Shown here: piece by piece, positions 9,114-18,835 of the stretch
Numbering within the stretch: the stretch's first letter is position 1
Layout: every line of letters begins with the position of its first letter
Origin: an uncultured Lachnospiraceae bacterium
GTDB lineage: Bacteria; Bacillota; Clostridia; Lachnospirales; Lachnospiraceae
DNA: 64,000 nucleotides
Reading direction: 5' to 3'
Assembly: GCA_947178145.1 (NCBI GenBank)
Contig: CAMWXE010000021.1
Span: 1-64,000, forward strand
Made by a program: the position numbers and the translations under genes
Notes under the pieces: generated by a model
What the model was told of the DNA's origin: nothing
Database searches by the model: none
The model's input: the letters and a program-made list of their open reading frames with translations, nothing else

Positions 9114-11030
9114 ATGAAAAGAATACACATGGTAAGATTTACCATCGCGATTGCGAGCTTGGCAGTACTGGGAATCCTTGCGCTTGTGATTGTTGCCAGG
9201 GGAATCGGCGGCGGTGTGACAGCCGCAGAGGATGACAGATTCCGTATCAATGGAACGACATTGACCAAGTATCTGGGAACGGACACGTATGTTAGTCTCC
9301 CGGATACGATAACGACAATCGGTGATGAGGCTTTTTCAGGAAACGAGACATTGACAAGTCTCACGATTCCTGATTCTGTCACCCAGATCTCTTATAATGC
9401 ATTTAAAAATTGTACGGCGCTCACGCAAGTGATCCTTCCAGACAGTGTAGTGAAGGTAGGCCCTGGGGCATTTGAGGGCTGCACAGAACTCACCTCTGTC
9501 GAGATTGGAGAGAATGTAAGTTCGTGGGGTTCCGGCGTGTTCGCGAATTGCAATAGCCTTGCGACAGTAACGATTGACCAGGATAACGAATATCTTACAT
9601 ATTATAATGGCGCGATATACAATGGCAACATGACAATGCTGTATCAGGTGCTTCCGGCACGTGAGGGCGACAATTACGTGATGCCGGAAACAGTGGAGAC
9701 GATTGACACCTATGCATTCTGGAATTTGCAGAACACAAAAAATGTGATGGTTTCCAGCAATGTCGCGGCGATTCCCAGGCAGGCGATGTCGAGCATGGGG
9801 AGTGTGGAGGATGTTGTGATCCAGAATCCGACAGCCAGTATCGGCGAGAGGGCAATGGCGAACAATGCAAATCTAAAGCAGGTCGTGATCCCTTCATCGG
9901 TAGTGAATATTGACAGAAGAGCATTTTCGGGCAGCCCGGATATGAAGATTTACACAAGCAGGTCCAGCACCGCAGATACATTTGGAAACAGCAACAATAT
10001 TCCGGTAATCTATGAGGCCGAGTATCCGACTGATTTTATGGATAGCAATGCAGGACTTGAGGAAAAACCAAATGTTGGCGATAGTCCTGATGAGAGTACA
10101 ACAACGACGACTACCACGACAACGACAGGCGACCAGAATCAGACAACGACAGATAGCAATGAAAGCGACACAGATCAAGGCAATACAGGGGGTGCGCAGC
10201 AGACGACACAGAATCCCTCCGAATTCGAGAGTACAGAGGGATATATTCATCCGCTCGATGTTCCCGAGAAAGACAATGTGATTGGAAAGACTGTGATTGT
10301 GGCAGGCAGGGCAGTGGTATTGATGGATAATCATAGGGGACAGGTGTATGGAATTCCGAACAGTGTGGAGGCGGATGTCGTCACAGAGGATTCTTCCGAT
10401 GTGACGCTGTCAGGTTCCCAGGAGGAAGAACATACTTCGATCACTGTCAATGTTGAGCAGAATAACACAGCAGAGGAAGACAGCATTGCGCAGAGGAAGT
10501 ATTATAAACAGAAAGATTTGACAAGTTTTGATATTGGTGAGAATATTGAGCAGATAGGACGGCTGGCATTTGCAGAGAGCGGTCTGCGGTCGATTGTGAT
10601 TCCAGATCATGTCACCGAGATTGCATATGGGGCATTTATGTCCTGCACAAATCTTGCAGATGTAACGATACCGGATACCGTTTCTGACATTGGCACGAAA
10701 GCGTTTGAGGGGACAGCGTGGCTGAATAACTGGAAAAATGACAACGCTGACGACAGCGATTTTCTGATTGTAGGAGATGGTATTCTGCTGGCTTACAAGG
10801 GAAATGCGGAGCATGTGGAGATACCTGACGGCGTGAAGCAGATTGGAGCGGAGGCTTTTAAGGGACATACCGAGATATTAGATGTGGCAGTTCCAGCCTC
10901 TGTGGAGAAGATTTGCGCTGAGGCATTTCGCAATTGCAGTTCATTGACGGGCCTGACAGGCTGCGAAGGCTTGAAGACAGTGGTTCGCGGTGCGTTCTAT
11001 GGCACGCAGATATCAGAGGAAGATTTTTAG
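9114..11030 (+). CDS. BspA-type leucine-rich-repeat secreted protein
   Basis: N-terminal TM/signal; repeats such as PDTITTIGDEAFSGNETLTSLTIPDSVTQISYNAFKNC; Thr-rich linker. Confidence 0.85.
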   Translation: MKRIHMVRFTIAIASLAVLGILALVIVARGIGGGVTAAEDDRFRINGTTLTKYLGTDTYVSLPDTITTIGDEAFSGNETLTSLTIPDSVTQISYNAFKNCTALTQVILPDSVVKVGPGAFEGCTELTSVEIGENVSSWGSGVFANCNSLATVTIDQDNEYLTYYNGAIYNGNMTMLYQVLPAREGDNYVMPETVETIDTYAFWNLQNTKNVMVSSNVAAIPRQAMSSMGSVEDVVIQNPTASIGERAMANNANLKQVVIPSSVVNIDRRAFSGSPDMKIYTSRSSTADTFGNSNNIPVIYEAEYPTDFMDSNAGLEEKPNVGDSPDESTTTTTTTTTTGDQNQTTTDSNESDTDQGNTGGAQQTTQNPSEFESTEGYIHPLDVPEKDNVIGKTVIVAGRAVVLMDNHRGQVYGIPNSVEADVVTEDSSDVTLSGSQEEEHTSITVNVEQNNTAEEDSIAQRKYYKQKDLTSFDIGENIEQIGRLAFAESGLRSIVIPDHVTEIAYGAFMSCTNLADVTIPDTVSDIGTKAFEGTAWLNNWKNDNADDSDFLIVGDGILLAYKGNAEHVEIPDGVKQIGAEAFKGHTEILDVAVPASVEKICAEAFRNCSSLTGLTGCEGLKTVVRGAFYGTQISEEDF

Positions 11031-11058
11031 AAATAAGTTTTAAACCGGAGATGACAGA

Positions 11059-12450
11059 ATGGAAAAACTTTTTTGGGGAATGGTAGGTGGGTGCACTGCT
11101 GCATTTGCCATTCTGCTGGGGATGTATCTGAATAAGACAGGTGTGATTGGCGCGGAGCCAGAGACCTCGACAGAGATTGTCTCGGAGATCGAGACAACTA
11201 CAGAGACAGAAGAGGAATTGCTGGCAGAAGACGGCGAGTTCCCTTCTGACATACAATCCATGATCGAGGATTCACAGAGAAATTACTCACAGGCGATGCA
11301 AGTGTTTGAAGACGAGTCATTGGCTGTGGCTTCGAGAGAGGCGGAGGAGGCAAGGCAAACGACATCAGGCGCGACAACATCGACAGGTACATCGGGCAGT
11401 GGCACGAAGACAAATGGATCGGTCGATGGAAACAGGAACGATAACCACGACTATTTCCTCGAAAGTCCCTCAGAGGAGGAATCAGAGATAGAGGAGTCAA
11501 GTAGTACAGAGTCGGAAAAACCGGAGGAAAAGAAGAACAGCGAGTATGAGTATACACTGTACACAGATCATGTAGTCCTCAAAAAATATGTTGGAAGTGC
11601 AGCATCACTCGATATCCCGGAGACGATAGATGGTCAGCCGGTAACAGAGATATCGGATTCCGCGTTTGCTAGTTCCAAGACGCTTGTGCGCATATCGCTT
11701 CCAAATACAGTTACGAAGCTCGGGAAAAATGTATTTAAGAGCAGTGAGCTTCTGGTCGATATCACTTTGTCAGACAGTCTGACAGAGATAGGAGAGGGTG
11801 TATTTGACAGTTGCTCGAGACTTACGCGGATTACGATACCAGATGGTGTGACCAATATTGGCAAAAAGGCCTTTAATGAATGTACAGACCTTCGAACTGT
11901 CAAACTGACAGATAATATTGAGACAATCGGGGAACAGGCATTTTACAATTGTGGCAAGATGGAGATGACAAAGCTTCCCTCCTCATTGAAGAGCGTGGAG
12001 AAGGAAGCGTTTGCAGACTGTGCAGCGATGGCGCTGACGAAGTGGCCGGGCGAACTGGAGTTTATCGGTGAGAGTGCCTTTGAGGGCTGTACGGCAATTA
12101 CAAGTGTAAAGCTTCCTAGTACCATGCAGAGACTGACAACCAATGCTTTTCAGGGCTGTTCTGGCATTGAGACACTTGAGATCAAATCGGGGATTGAGGC
12201 GATACCAGAGTCGGCGTTTGCAGACTGTACAGGGATTACAGACGTGTCATTTCCAAAATCTGTGATCAGTATTGGCGACAGCGCTTTTTCTGGATGTACA
12301 GCGCTGGAGAATGTATCGATACCAAAGAATACGCTCAGTGTTGGTTCCTCTGCATTTGCGGGCAGTGCGATTACATCTGTAACGATTAATGCGAGGTGTT
12401 CTTATCAGAAAGACTCGTTTCCTGGAAGTACGGAGATTGAGAATTATTGA
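11059..12450 (+). CDS. BspA-type leucine-rich-repeat secreted protein
   Basis: N-terminal hydrophobic segment, Ser/Glu-rich linker, multiple IxxxAFxxCxxLxxVxLPxxV repeats. Confidence 0.85.
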   Translation: MEKLFWGMVGGCTAAFAILLGMYLNKTGVIGAEPETSTEIVSEIETTTETEEELLAEDGEFPSDIQSMIEDSQRNYSQAMQVFEDESLAVASREAEEARQTTSGATTSTGTSGSGTKTNGSVDGNRNDNHDYFLESPSEEESEIEESSSTESEKPEEKKNSEYEYTLYTDHVVLKKYVGSAASLDIPETIDGQPVTEISDSAFASSKTLVRISLPNTVTKLGKNVFKSSELLVDITLSDSLTEIGEGVFDSCSRLTRITIPDGVTNIGKKAFNECTDLRTVKLTDNIETIGEQAFYNCGKMEMTKLPSSLKSVEKEAFADCAAMALTKWPGELEFIGESAFEGCTAITSVKLPSTMQRLTTNAFQGCSGIETLEIKSGIEAIPESAFADCTGITDVSFPKSVISIGDSAFSGCTALENVSIPKNTLSVGSSAFAGSAITSVTINARCSYQKDSFPGSTEIENY

Positions 12451-12467
12451 TGACAGGAGGATATGAG

Positions 12468-13412
12468 ATGCGAAAAAAGTTAAAGAATATAGTCGCCGCA
12501 ATATTGATGGCTGCTGCAGTTTGTGTTACTCCTGTGAGTGCGGATATGGTGTCATACGCGAAGGGGCCTGCCTATACGGCAATGCAGGATGTATATTACA
12601 CGAAGGATAACTGTGTGGTATATGCGGAACCGACTTATACATCGACTGTTCTTACGACACTTAGCGCCAATATTCCAGTGAGGGTAATCGGCGCATACTC
12701 GAACGGGTGGTATCGAATTGATATCGGTGTGATCTGTTATGTCAAGATGGATTCTGTCACTTCCGCGGGGGCAATCGGTATTAAGAACAATGAAGACAGA
12801 CAGATTGCAGACGCGCAAAGAACCGCAGCAGAGCTGGGATATGAATTTGTGTATCTGTCATTGAATAAGGAGAAGATAATCAAGAAAGATATCTACAATA
12901 GTTATGTAGGGCAAAAGGTGATTCTCTATGCCAAGATCAACGATGAACTTGGCGTATCCTTTAAGATGCTTTATGAGGATAAAGTAAAAAGTGACATTGA
13001 TCTCAAGGTGACCAAGAATGAATTCGTCGATGATTCAGGTGCCAGAACATTGCAGTATTTATTTGACAGCAATGTTGAATTAAACGGACAGCTTGCAATT
13101 TTCCAGTTTAAGTCAGGGTACGATAAAGCGGTTGACATTTATCCTTCTGACGTGGATACAGGCAATTTTGTGTTGATGAATACATACTACACAGAGTTTA
13201 GTGAGTTTGCTTATGCCCCGATTACACAGGTTGCGGATATTATGATTGTGGAGACAGAGATTCCCAACTCTCTGACAGATAATCAAAGGAAGATCATGGC
13301 AGATCTCAGAAAAGGCATCAAATATAAGAGTGACGACACCAGCGAGTACAGAAATGAAGTTGTCCACGGCAAACTCCGCAAGGACACAGAGTATGTGGAT
13401 TATGAATATTAG
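12468..13412 (+). CDS. Secreted protein with SH3-like domain
   Basis: ATG 12468 preceded by aggagg; signal peptide; NCVVYAEPTYTSTVLTTLSANIPVRVIGAYSNGWYRIDIG. Confidence 0.6.
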   Translation: MRKKLKNIVAAILMAAAVCVTPVSADMVSYAKGPAYTAMQDVYYTKDNCVVYAEPTYTSTVLTTLSANIPVRVIGAYSNGWYRIDIGVICYVKMDSVTSAGAIGIKNNEDRQIADAQRTAAELGYEFVYLSLNKEKIIKKDIYNSYVGQKVILYAKINDELGVSFKMLYEDKVKSDIDLKVTKNEFVDDSGARTLQYLFDSNVELNGQLAIFQFKSGYDKAVDIYPSDVDTGNFVLMNTYYTEFSEFAYAPITQVADIMIVETEIPNSLTDNQRKIMADLRKGIKYKSDDTSEYRNEVVHGKLRKDTEYVDYEY

Positions 13413-13432
13413 AAACTTAATTTAAGCAAAAA

Positions 13433-13469
13433 GAAAGGATAAGATTAAGCAATCTTATCCTCTCTTTTT
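13433..13469 (+). terminator. Rho-independent terminator
   Basis: AGGATAAGATT aagc AATCTTATCCT followed by ctcttttta. Confidence 0.8.
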
Positions 13470-13480
13470 ACATATACAGG

Positions 13481-13509
13481 TTGCAACTTTGTACCATGTG
13501 TGCTATGAT
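13481..13509 (+). promoter_or_regulatory. Putative sigma-A promoter for the ABC module
   Basis: TTGCAA - 17 nt - TATGAT. Confidence 0.5.
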
Positions 13510-13627
13510 TTCAATGGAAAGTGTGTGAACTGTATTAATCCAAACGATACAGTTGAGAATGAAAGGAGGAATTGTTATAGTTTGTCAAGGCGGAACTGTA
13601 ACGGGAAATTGAAATAGGGAGGTCGAA

Positions 13628-14428
13628 ATGTCAGATACAGTGATTGAGCAATCGAAAAAGGGAAAATCCAAACCAGTCATTATCGTGAAGGATTTATATA
13701 AAGTGTACCGCATCGGTGAGAACAGGGTGCGCGCACTGAACGGGGTGAGTTTCAGTATCAACCGCGGTGAGTTCTGCGCCATAGTAGGTACTTCTGGTTC
13801 GGGGAAATCAACACTTTTAAATATGCTTGCAGGTTTGGAAAAACCGACAAAGGGTGAGATTGTAATCATCGGCGAACATATGGAGGCGAAGAGTGAGAAT
13901 CAACTTGTCCGTTTTCGGCGGGAACACATTGGCTTTATTTTCCAGTCCTTTAATCTCATGGGTACAATGAACGCGGTGGAAAATGTCGCACTTCCATTGA
14001 CTTTTCAGGGTGTATCTAAGAGAGAGCGCACGAAGCGGGCCAGGAAGATGGTGCATTTGGTAGGACTTGACAAATATTGGGATCACCGGCCAAACCAGAT
14101 GTCAGGAGGACAGCAGCAGCGTGTCGGCGTGGCAAGGGCGCTGGTAGTCAATCCAGAGATTATCTTTGCAGATGAGCCAACTGGAAATCTCGACTCCAAC
14201 ACATCGAGAGAGATTATGAATCTGATGCAGAAAGTCGTGCGGGAACAGAAGCGAACGCTGATCATGGTAACGCATGACAACACGTTGGCAAGTTTTGCGG
14301 ACAAGATTATTCGTATTGTGGATGGCAAGATTGTGGATATGGTTGACAATACGGGGAATGTGAATGCCGTAACTGCAGAAGCGGTCAGTGGAAGCAGTGA
14401 CAAGAGCAGCCAGGAAAAAGGGGAGTAA
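13628..14428 (+). CDS. ABC transporter ATP-binding protein, MacB/LolD-like
   Basis: GTSGSGKSTLL Walker A, LSGGQ-like MSGGQQQRVGVARAL, Walker B IIFADEPTGNLD. Confidence 0.92.
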   Translation: MSDTVIEQSKKGKSKPVIIVKDLYKVYRIGENRVRALNGVSFSINRGEFCAIVGTSGSGKSTLLNMLAGLEKPTKGEIVIIGEHMEAKSENQLVRFRREHIGFIFQSFNLMGTMNAVENVALPLTFQGVSKRERTKRARKMVHLVGLDKYWDHRPNQMSGGQQQRVGVARALVVNPEIIFADEPTGNLDSNTSREIMNLMQKVVREQKRTLIMVTHDNTLASFADKIIRIVDGKIVDMVDNTGNVNAVTAEAVSGSSDKSSQEKGE

Positions 14429-14452
14429 AGTACTCGGGAATGGAGGAAGAAT

Positions 14453-16168
14453 ATGAAAAAATTGAAAAAGATATTGATACTGATGCTGATGACCGTGTTC
14501 TTATGTGGAAATACGTTGACTGTATTTGCAGATGAGGATGATCAGGATACAGACAGTTCCTATGATGAACCTAGTGATCAGTATGCATCGGATGCGTGGA
14601 AGGATCAGATCAGGGGAGAGCTGAACCGGCATTACAGTGATCTGAAGATGCGCTTCAAATTGACGGAAGACCAGATCAGGCGCATGGACAAAATTTACAA
14701 CAGCGCCATGTCTTACATGAAGAATGCAGGGCTCACAATGTCAGAGCTCACGAGCTATAAGGCTGAGGTGCAGGGATATCTGGATGAGATTGCCAATGAG
14801 ACTCCGCCGTCAGGGACAGAGAAGTTTCTGATGCTTTCCAACGAGGTTCCGATTACGAGCGCGAACTATGGAGAGCAGACCTTTGTCGTATTGTCGCTGA
14901 TTAATCTGGGAAAGTCGGACGTCAAGGATGTCGTCGTGACCCCCACGATATCAAATGATAAGACAAAGTGGCCGTTTGATATCGGACAGCCATACGATGC
15001 ACAGATAATACAAATGATACAGGCAGCAAGTGATTTGGCAGATGCATATACCAAGCGAATGGATATTGGCTGGAATTTCATTGTCAGAAGCGATGTGCTT
15101 ACAGGTTGTTATCCGCTGCCTTTTCATGTGACTTATTATGAAAATGGCACATTGGTGGAGACGGATATTACGACCTATATCAATATCAAGGGTGCCAATC
15201 CTGAGAAGACACTGATCAAGTATCCTGACGACGAGGAAGAGGAGGATAAGCGAACAGCAAATCCGCGTATTATTGTAACAGGCTATCGGACCGATCCTGA
15301 GGAGGTTTATGCCGGCTCCACTTTTAATTTGACAGTGAGTGTCAAGAATACATCCAGAGAGACTGCGGTTGAGAATGTGCTCTTCAATATGGAAGCGACA
15401 GTAGAGGGCAAAGATGCAGATGCCACCTATGCGGCCTTTTTGCCGACATCTGGTTCAAGCTCTGTCTACAAAGACAGAATTGCGCCGGGAGAGACATACG
15501 ATATGAGTATCGAGATGGAGGCCAAGTCGGATCTTTCGCAGAAGCCTTACGTACTTACAGTAAACATGAAGTATGATACAGAGGATCAGGTAAATCTGTC
15601 CGATGCTGCAAAGGTTTCCGTACCAATCAAGCAGGAGGCAAAGCTTGATACGGGTTCCGCGGAGATTATGCCGGAATCGATTGCGGTAGGGGATCAGTCC
15701 AATGTCATGTTTAGTATCTTTAACACGGGAAAGACAACATTGTATAATGTAAAAGTCACTTATGAAGGTGGTACCGTAGACAGCGGAATCACGTATCTTG
15801 GAAATATCTCGCCGGGAAACACAGGGAATGTGGATTCCATGTTGACGGGCATTGCACCAGATACAGGGGAAGGTATCGTCAAGGCTGTTGTCACCTATGA
15901 GGACGAGGCAGGAAATGAGACGCGCTATGAGAAAGATCTGAACCTCTATGTATATGAGATGACGTTTGAGGATGACATGATGGATCCTTTTCCCATGGAG
16001 CCAATAGAGGAGGAACCGACCCAAAGCGGTATTCCGCTCATCGCGATTATCGGTATCGCAGCGGCAGTGATTGCAGTGATTGTGATCATCGTAGTGATTA
16101 TATCAAAGAAGAGAAAGGCAAAGAAACATCAGGAAGATATGGATTTGCTGGATGGGGATGATGAATAA
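14453..16168 (+). CDS. Membrane-anchored extracellular protein of the MacB-like module (CARDB/COG1361-like)
   Basis: Signal peptide, beta-rich VxN...G modules, C-terminal TM and basic tail; 1-nt overlap with the permease. Confidence 0.6.
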   Translation: MKKLKKILILMLMTVFLCGNTLTVFADEDDQDTDSSYDEPSDQYASDAWKDQIRGELNRHYSDLKMRFKLTEDQIRRMDKIYNSAMSYMKNAGLTMSELTSYKAEVQGYLDEIANETPPSGTEKFLMLSNEVPITSANYGEQTFVVLSLINLGKSDVKDVVVTPTISNDKTKWPFDIGQPYDAQIIQMIQAASDLADAYTKRMDIGWNFIVRSDVLTGCYPLPFHVTYYENGTLVETDITTYINIKGANPEKTLIKYPDDEEEEDKRTANPRIIVTGYRTDPEEVYAGSTFNLTVSVKNTSRETAVENVLFNMEATVEGKDADATYAAFLPTSGSSSVYKDRIAPGETYDMSIEMEAKSDLSQKPYVLTVNMKYDTEDQVNLSDAAKVSVPIKQEAKLDTGSAEIMPESIAVGDQSNVMFSIFNTGKTTLYNVKVTYEGGTVDSGITYLGNISPGNTGNVDSMLTGIAPDTGEGIVKAVVTYEDEAGNETRYEKDLNLYVYEMTFEDDMMDPFPMEPIEEEPTQSGIPLIAIIGIAAAVIAVIVIIVVIISKKRKAKKHQEDMDLLDGDDE

Positions 16169-17553
16169 TGAAATTCTTTGACTTATTGCGCATGAGTATC
16201 TCCAATCTATGGAAGCGCAAACTCCGTACGGTGCTTACGGTGTTAGGTGTGGTGATCGGTGTGACCTCGATTGTCGTTATGGTAGCGCTTGGAAATGGAC
16301 TCAGGCAGTCTATGCTGGACAGCTATTCTGACTATGCTTCCATGACGCAGATTGAGATTAGTTCAGGGGGGTACTTTTACGTATCAAGTGATGGCAGCAG
16401 CGGACAGCAGGAGGAAAAACAGCTGGACGAGACGTTTGTAGAACAGCTCAGGGCGATGGAACATGTCAGTGATGTTTATCCAAGGCTGAATGTTTCTGCG
16501 ATTGCAAAGGTTGGAAAATATGCAGGTTATCTTAACATATACGGCATTACAAAGGGTGAGTTTGAGACGATGAACATTCCCATCGCACAAGGCACTCTGC
16601 CGGATTCAGACACAGAGCTTAAGTTTTTCTATGGAAATAATGTTCTGATGAACTTTTATGTGGAAAAAACGCATACATACCCCTTTTGGGATAACAACGA
16701 GGCGCCGGATATTGACTTGATGAATGATCCGATTTTTACGATTTTTGACACAGATGCGTATTATGAAGCAATGTACGGAAATTCTTCCGAGGGAGGAGCA
16801 CCTGTCAAGCAGCCAAAAAAATATATTATAGAGGCGTGCGGCTTGATGGCGGGTGAACTTGGCGATTGGAGTAACAATAATAATCAGTACGTTCTCTGCG
16901 ATATCGATGCACTGAAGACAGAACTAAAGCGTATCTTTCGAAAGAATCCAATTCCCGGGCAGCCTACCCGAAAAAATGGCAAGCCCTACAATGAGCTGTT
17001 TTATTCACAGATTATTGTGCAAGTCGATGACATGGAAAACGTGACACCCCTGACGAATGCGCTCAGGGATATGGGATATGATGCATGGAGTTCTGCAGAG
17101 TGGATTCAGCAGCAGATTGATACCATGAATACAATCCAGGCAGTGCTTGGTGCAATCGGCGCAGTTGCCATGTTGGTTGCGGCAATCAGTATTACCAACA
17201 CGATGATGATGTCCATCTATGAAAGGACGAAGGAAATCGGTGTCATGAAGGTACTTGGCTGTGACATTCGCAATATACAGGGACTTTTTCTGATGGAGGC
17301 TGGATTTATCGGATTTATCGGCGGCGTGGTCGGAGTTGGATTCAGCTATGCGATGAGTTTGGCGATCAATGGACTGGTGGCGGGAAGCGAGGCAGGTGCG
17401 AATATGGGCATCACAGGTGCAATCTGCCGGATTCCGATATGGCTGAGTCCGCTCGCGATTGTGTTTGCGATTGTAATTGGTATGATTGCCGGCTTTATTC
17501 CATCGCTCCGGGCGATGCGGCTGAGTCCGCTCGCGGCGATTCGAAATGAATAG
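16168..17553 (+). CDS. ABC transporter permease, MacB/FtsX-like
   Basis: N-terminal NLWKRKLRTVLTVLGVVIGV; MMMSIYERTKEIGVMKVLGC; C-terminal SLRAMRLSPLAAIRNE. Confidence 0.92.
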   Translation: MKFFDLLRMSISNLWKRKLRTVLTVLGVVIGVTSIVVMVALGNGLRQSMLDSYSDYASMTQIEISSGGYFYVSSDGSSGQQEEKQLDETFVEQLRAMEHVSDVYPRLNVSAIAKVGKYAGYLNIYGITKGEFETMNIPIAQGTLPDSDTELKFFYGNNVLMNFYVEKTHTYPFWDNNEAPDIDLMNDPIFTIFDTDAYYEAMYGNSSEGGAPVKQPKKYIIEACGLMAGELGDWSNNNNQYVLCDIDALKTELKRIFRKNPIPGQPTRKNGKPYNELFYSQIIVQVDDMENVTPLTNALRDMGYDAWSSAEWIQQQIDTMNTIQAVLGAIGAVAMLVAAISITNTMMMSIYERTKEIGVMKVLGCDIRNIQGLFLMEAGFIGFIGGVVGVGFSYAMSLAINGLVAGSEAGANMGITGAICRIPIWLSPLAIVFAIVIGMIAGFIPSLRAMRLSPLAAIRNE

Positions 17554-17588
17554 GGACAGACGAAAGAAAGCGATCACAGATACTTCGA

Positions 17589-17617
17589 AAGGCTTCTCAA
17601 AACGAGGAGCCTTTTTG
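17589..17617 (+). terminator. Rho-independent terminator
   Basis: AGGCTTCTC aaaac GAGGAGCCTTTTTG. Confidence 0.75.
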
Positions 17618-17697
17618 TGTACTTTGAAGCATTTCCATCATATATTAATGTGAAGATACAACGTAATGATTCCGATATCGGGATCTTTACAGAGGGA

Positions 17698-18645
17698 ATG
17701 AAAATGAATAGAGTACGCGGAATGATCGGCTGTGATCATAGAGAAGTAGCGCCTTACACAGGCAGGGGTGTCTATGTGGCGGTTCTGGACAGCGGAGTGG
17801 CAGCACATCCGGATTTGAGGGGGAGAGTCGTAGCATTTCAGGATTTTATATCAAATAAGAAGATGTATTATGATGATAACGGACATGGAACACATGTGTC
17901 TGGAATTCTGGGCGGGAGTGGATTTATGTCAAGGGGCAGGTATCGGGGAATCGCGCCGGAGTGTACGCTGATTTGTGGCAAAGTATTGGACAAAAAAGGT
18001 GGAGGAAGTTTGAAAAATCTCACCAATGGCCTGATATGGATTTCAGAACTAATTCAGAAATACCCCATAAGGATTCTTAACATATCAATTGAGATGGAAT
18101 CGGAGGATGGGATTGACCCCAGGGACTGGGAGCAGTTTCGAAAATATATACGATATCTGTGGGACAGAAATATTATGATCGTGGCAGCTGCGGGAAATAA
18201 GGGACCAAATCCCATGACATTATCACCGATTGGGGAGTGTGGGGGATGTGTCTGCGTCGGCTGTCACGATGGCAATTATAAGGGAAATGGCGGGAGGCTT
18301 TGCAATGAATATTCGAGCAGAGGCCCTGGAAGGGACCTGACAATTTCGAACCTGCTGAATCCCTTGAAAAAGCCGGACATTGTGGCGCCAGGGACTGATA
18401 TTGTATCCTGCAACTATCACTATGGGACAAAACTGTATATTGCCAAGAGCGGGACCTCAATGTCAGCGCCGATTGTGAGCGGTGCCTGTGCGCTGTGTCT
18501 GCAGAAGTACCCACAGCTTACGAACAAAGAGCTTCGGCGGCTTTTGCTGGGTTCCGCAGCAGATTTGGGGCAGAGTTGGAGTGTGCAGGGCGCTGGAATG
18601 CTCCAGATTGACCGACTTTTCGCACAGGCGGAGCTGTTGTATTAA
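17698..18645 (+). CDS. S8 family serine peptidase (subtilisin-like), no obvious signal peptide
   Basis: Catalytic triad motifs VAVLDSGV, NGHGTHVSGIL, SGTSMSAPIVSG; start ambiguous (17617 GTG, 17698 or 17704 ATG). Confidence 0.9.
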   Translation: MKMNRVRGMIGCDHREVAPYTGRGVYVAVLDSGVAAHPDLRGRVVAFQDFISNKKMYYDDNGHGTHVSGILGGSGFMSRGRYRGIAPECTLICGKVLDKKGGGSLKNLTNGLIWISELIQKYPIRILNISIEMESEDGIDPRDWEQFRKYIRYLWDRNIMIVAAAGNKGPNPMTLSPIGECGGCVCVGCHDGNYKGNGGRLCNEYSSRGPGRDLTISNLLNPLKKPDIVAPGTDIVSCNYHYGTKLYIAKSGTSMSAPIVSGACALCLQKYPQLTNKELRRLLLGSAADLGQSWSVQGAGMLQIDRLFAQAELLY

Positions 18646-18693
18646 GTACCGATATTTATTTGGAGATTGAATTAATTTTCATGACATTTCATA

Positions 18694-18722
18694 TTGACAA
18701 GAACTGTATATTTGTATACAAT
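18694..18722 (+). promoter_or_regulatory. Putative sigma-A promoter
   Basis: TTGACA - 17 nt - TACAAT. Confidence 0.6.
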
Positions 18723-18744
18723 GATACACGAATACAAAATCATA

Positions 18745-18811
18745 CTCTGTTCAGCGCTGACAAAGGATGTGTTTCATATCATGATGGAGCAGTGTAGCGC
18801 TCTGAACAGAG
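18745..18811 (+). promoter_or_regulatory. Leader stem-loop upstream of the Re-citrate-synthase-like gene
   Basis: CTCTGTTCAG ... CTGAACAGAG outer stem with inner AGCGCT/AGCGCT pairing possibilities. Confidence 0.45.
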
Positions 18812-18835
18812 AAGATGAGAACGGAGGAGAAAAGA

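Noticed and set aside
10098-10152. aca/acg/act-rich run as a tandem repeat
   Set aside because: It encodes a Thr-rich linker in the LRR protein, typical of surface proteins.
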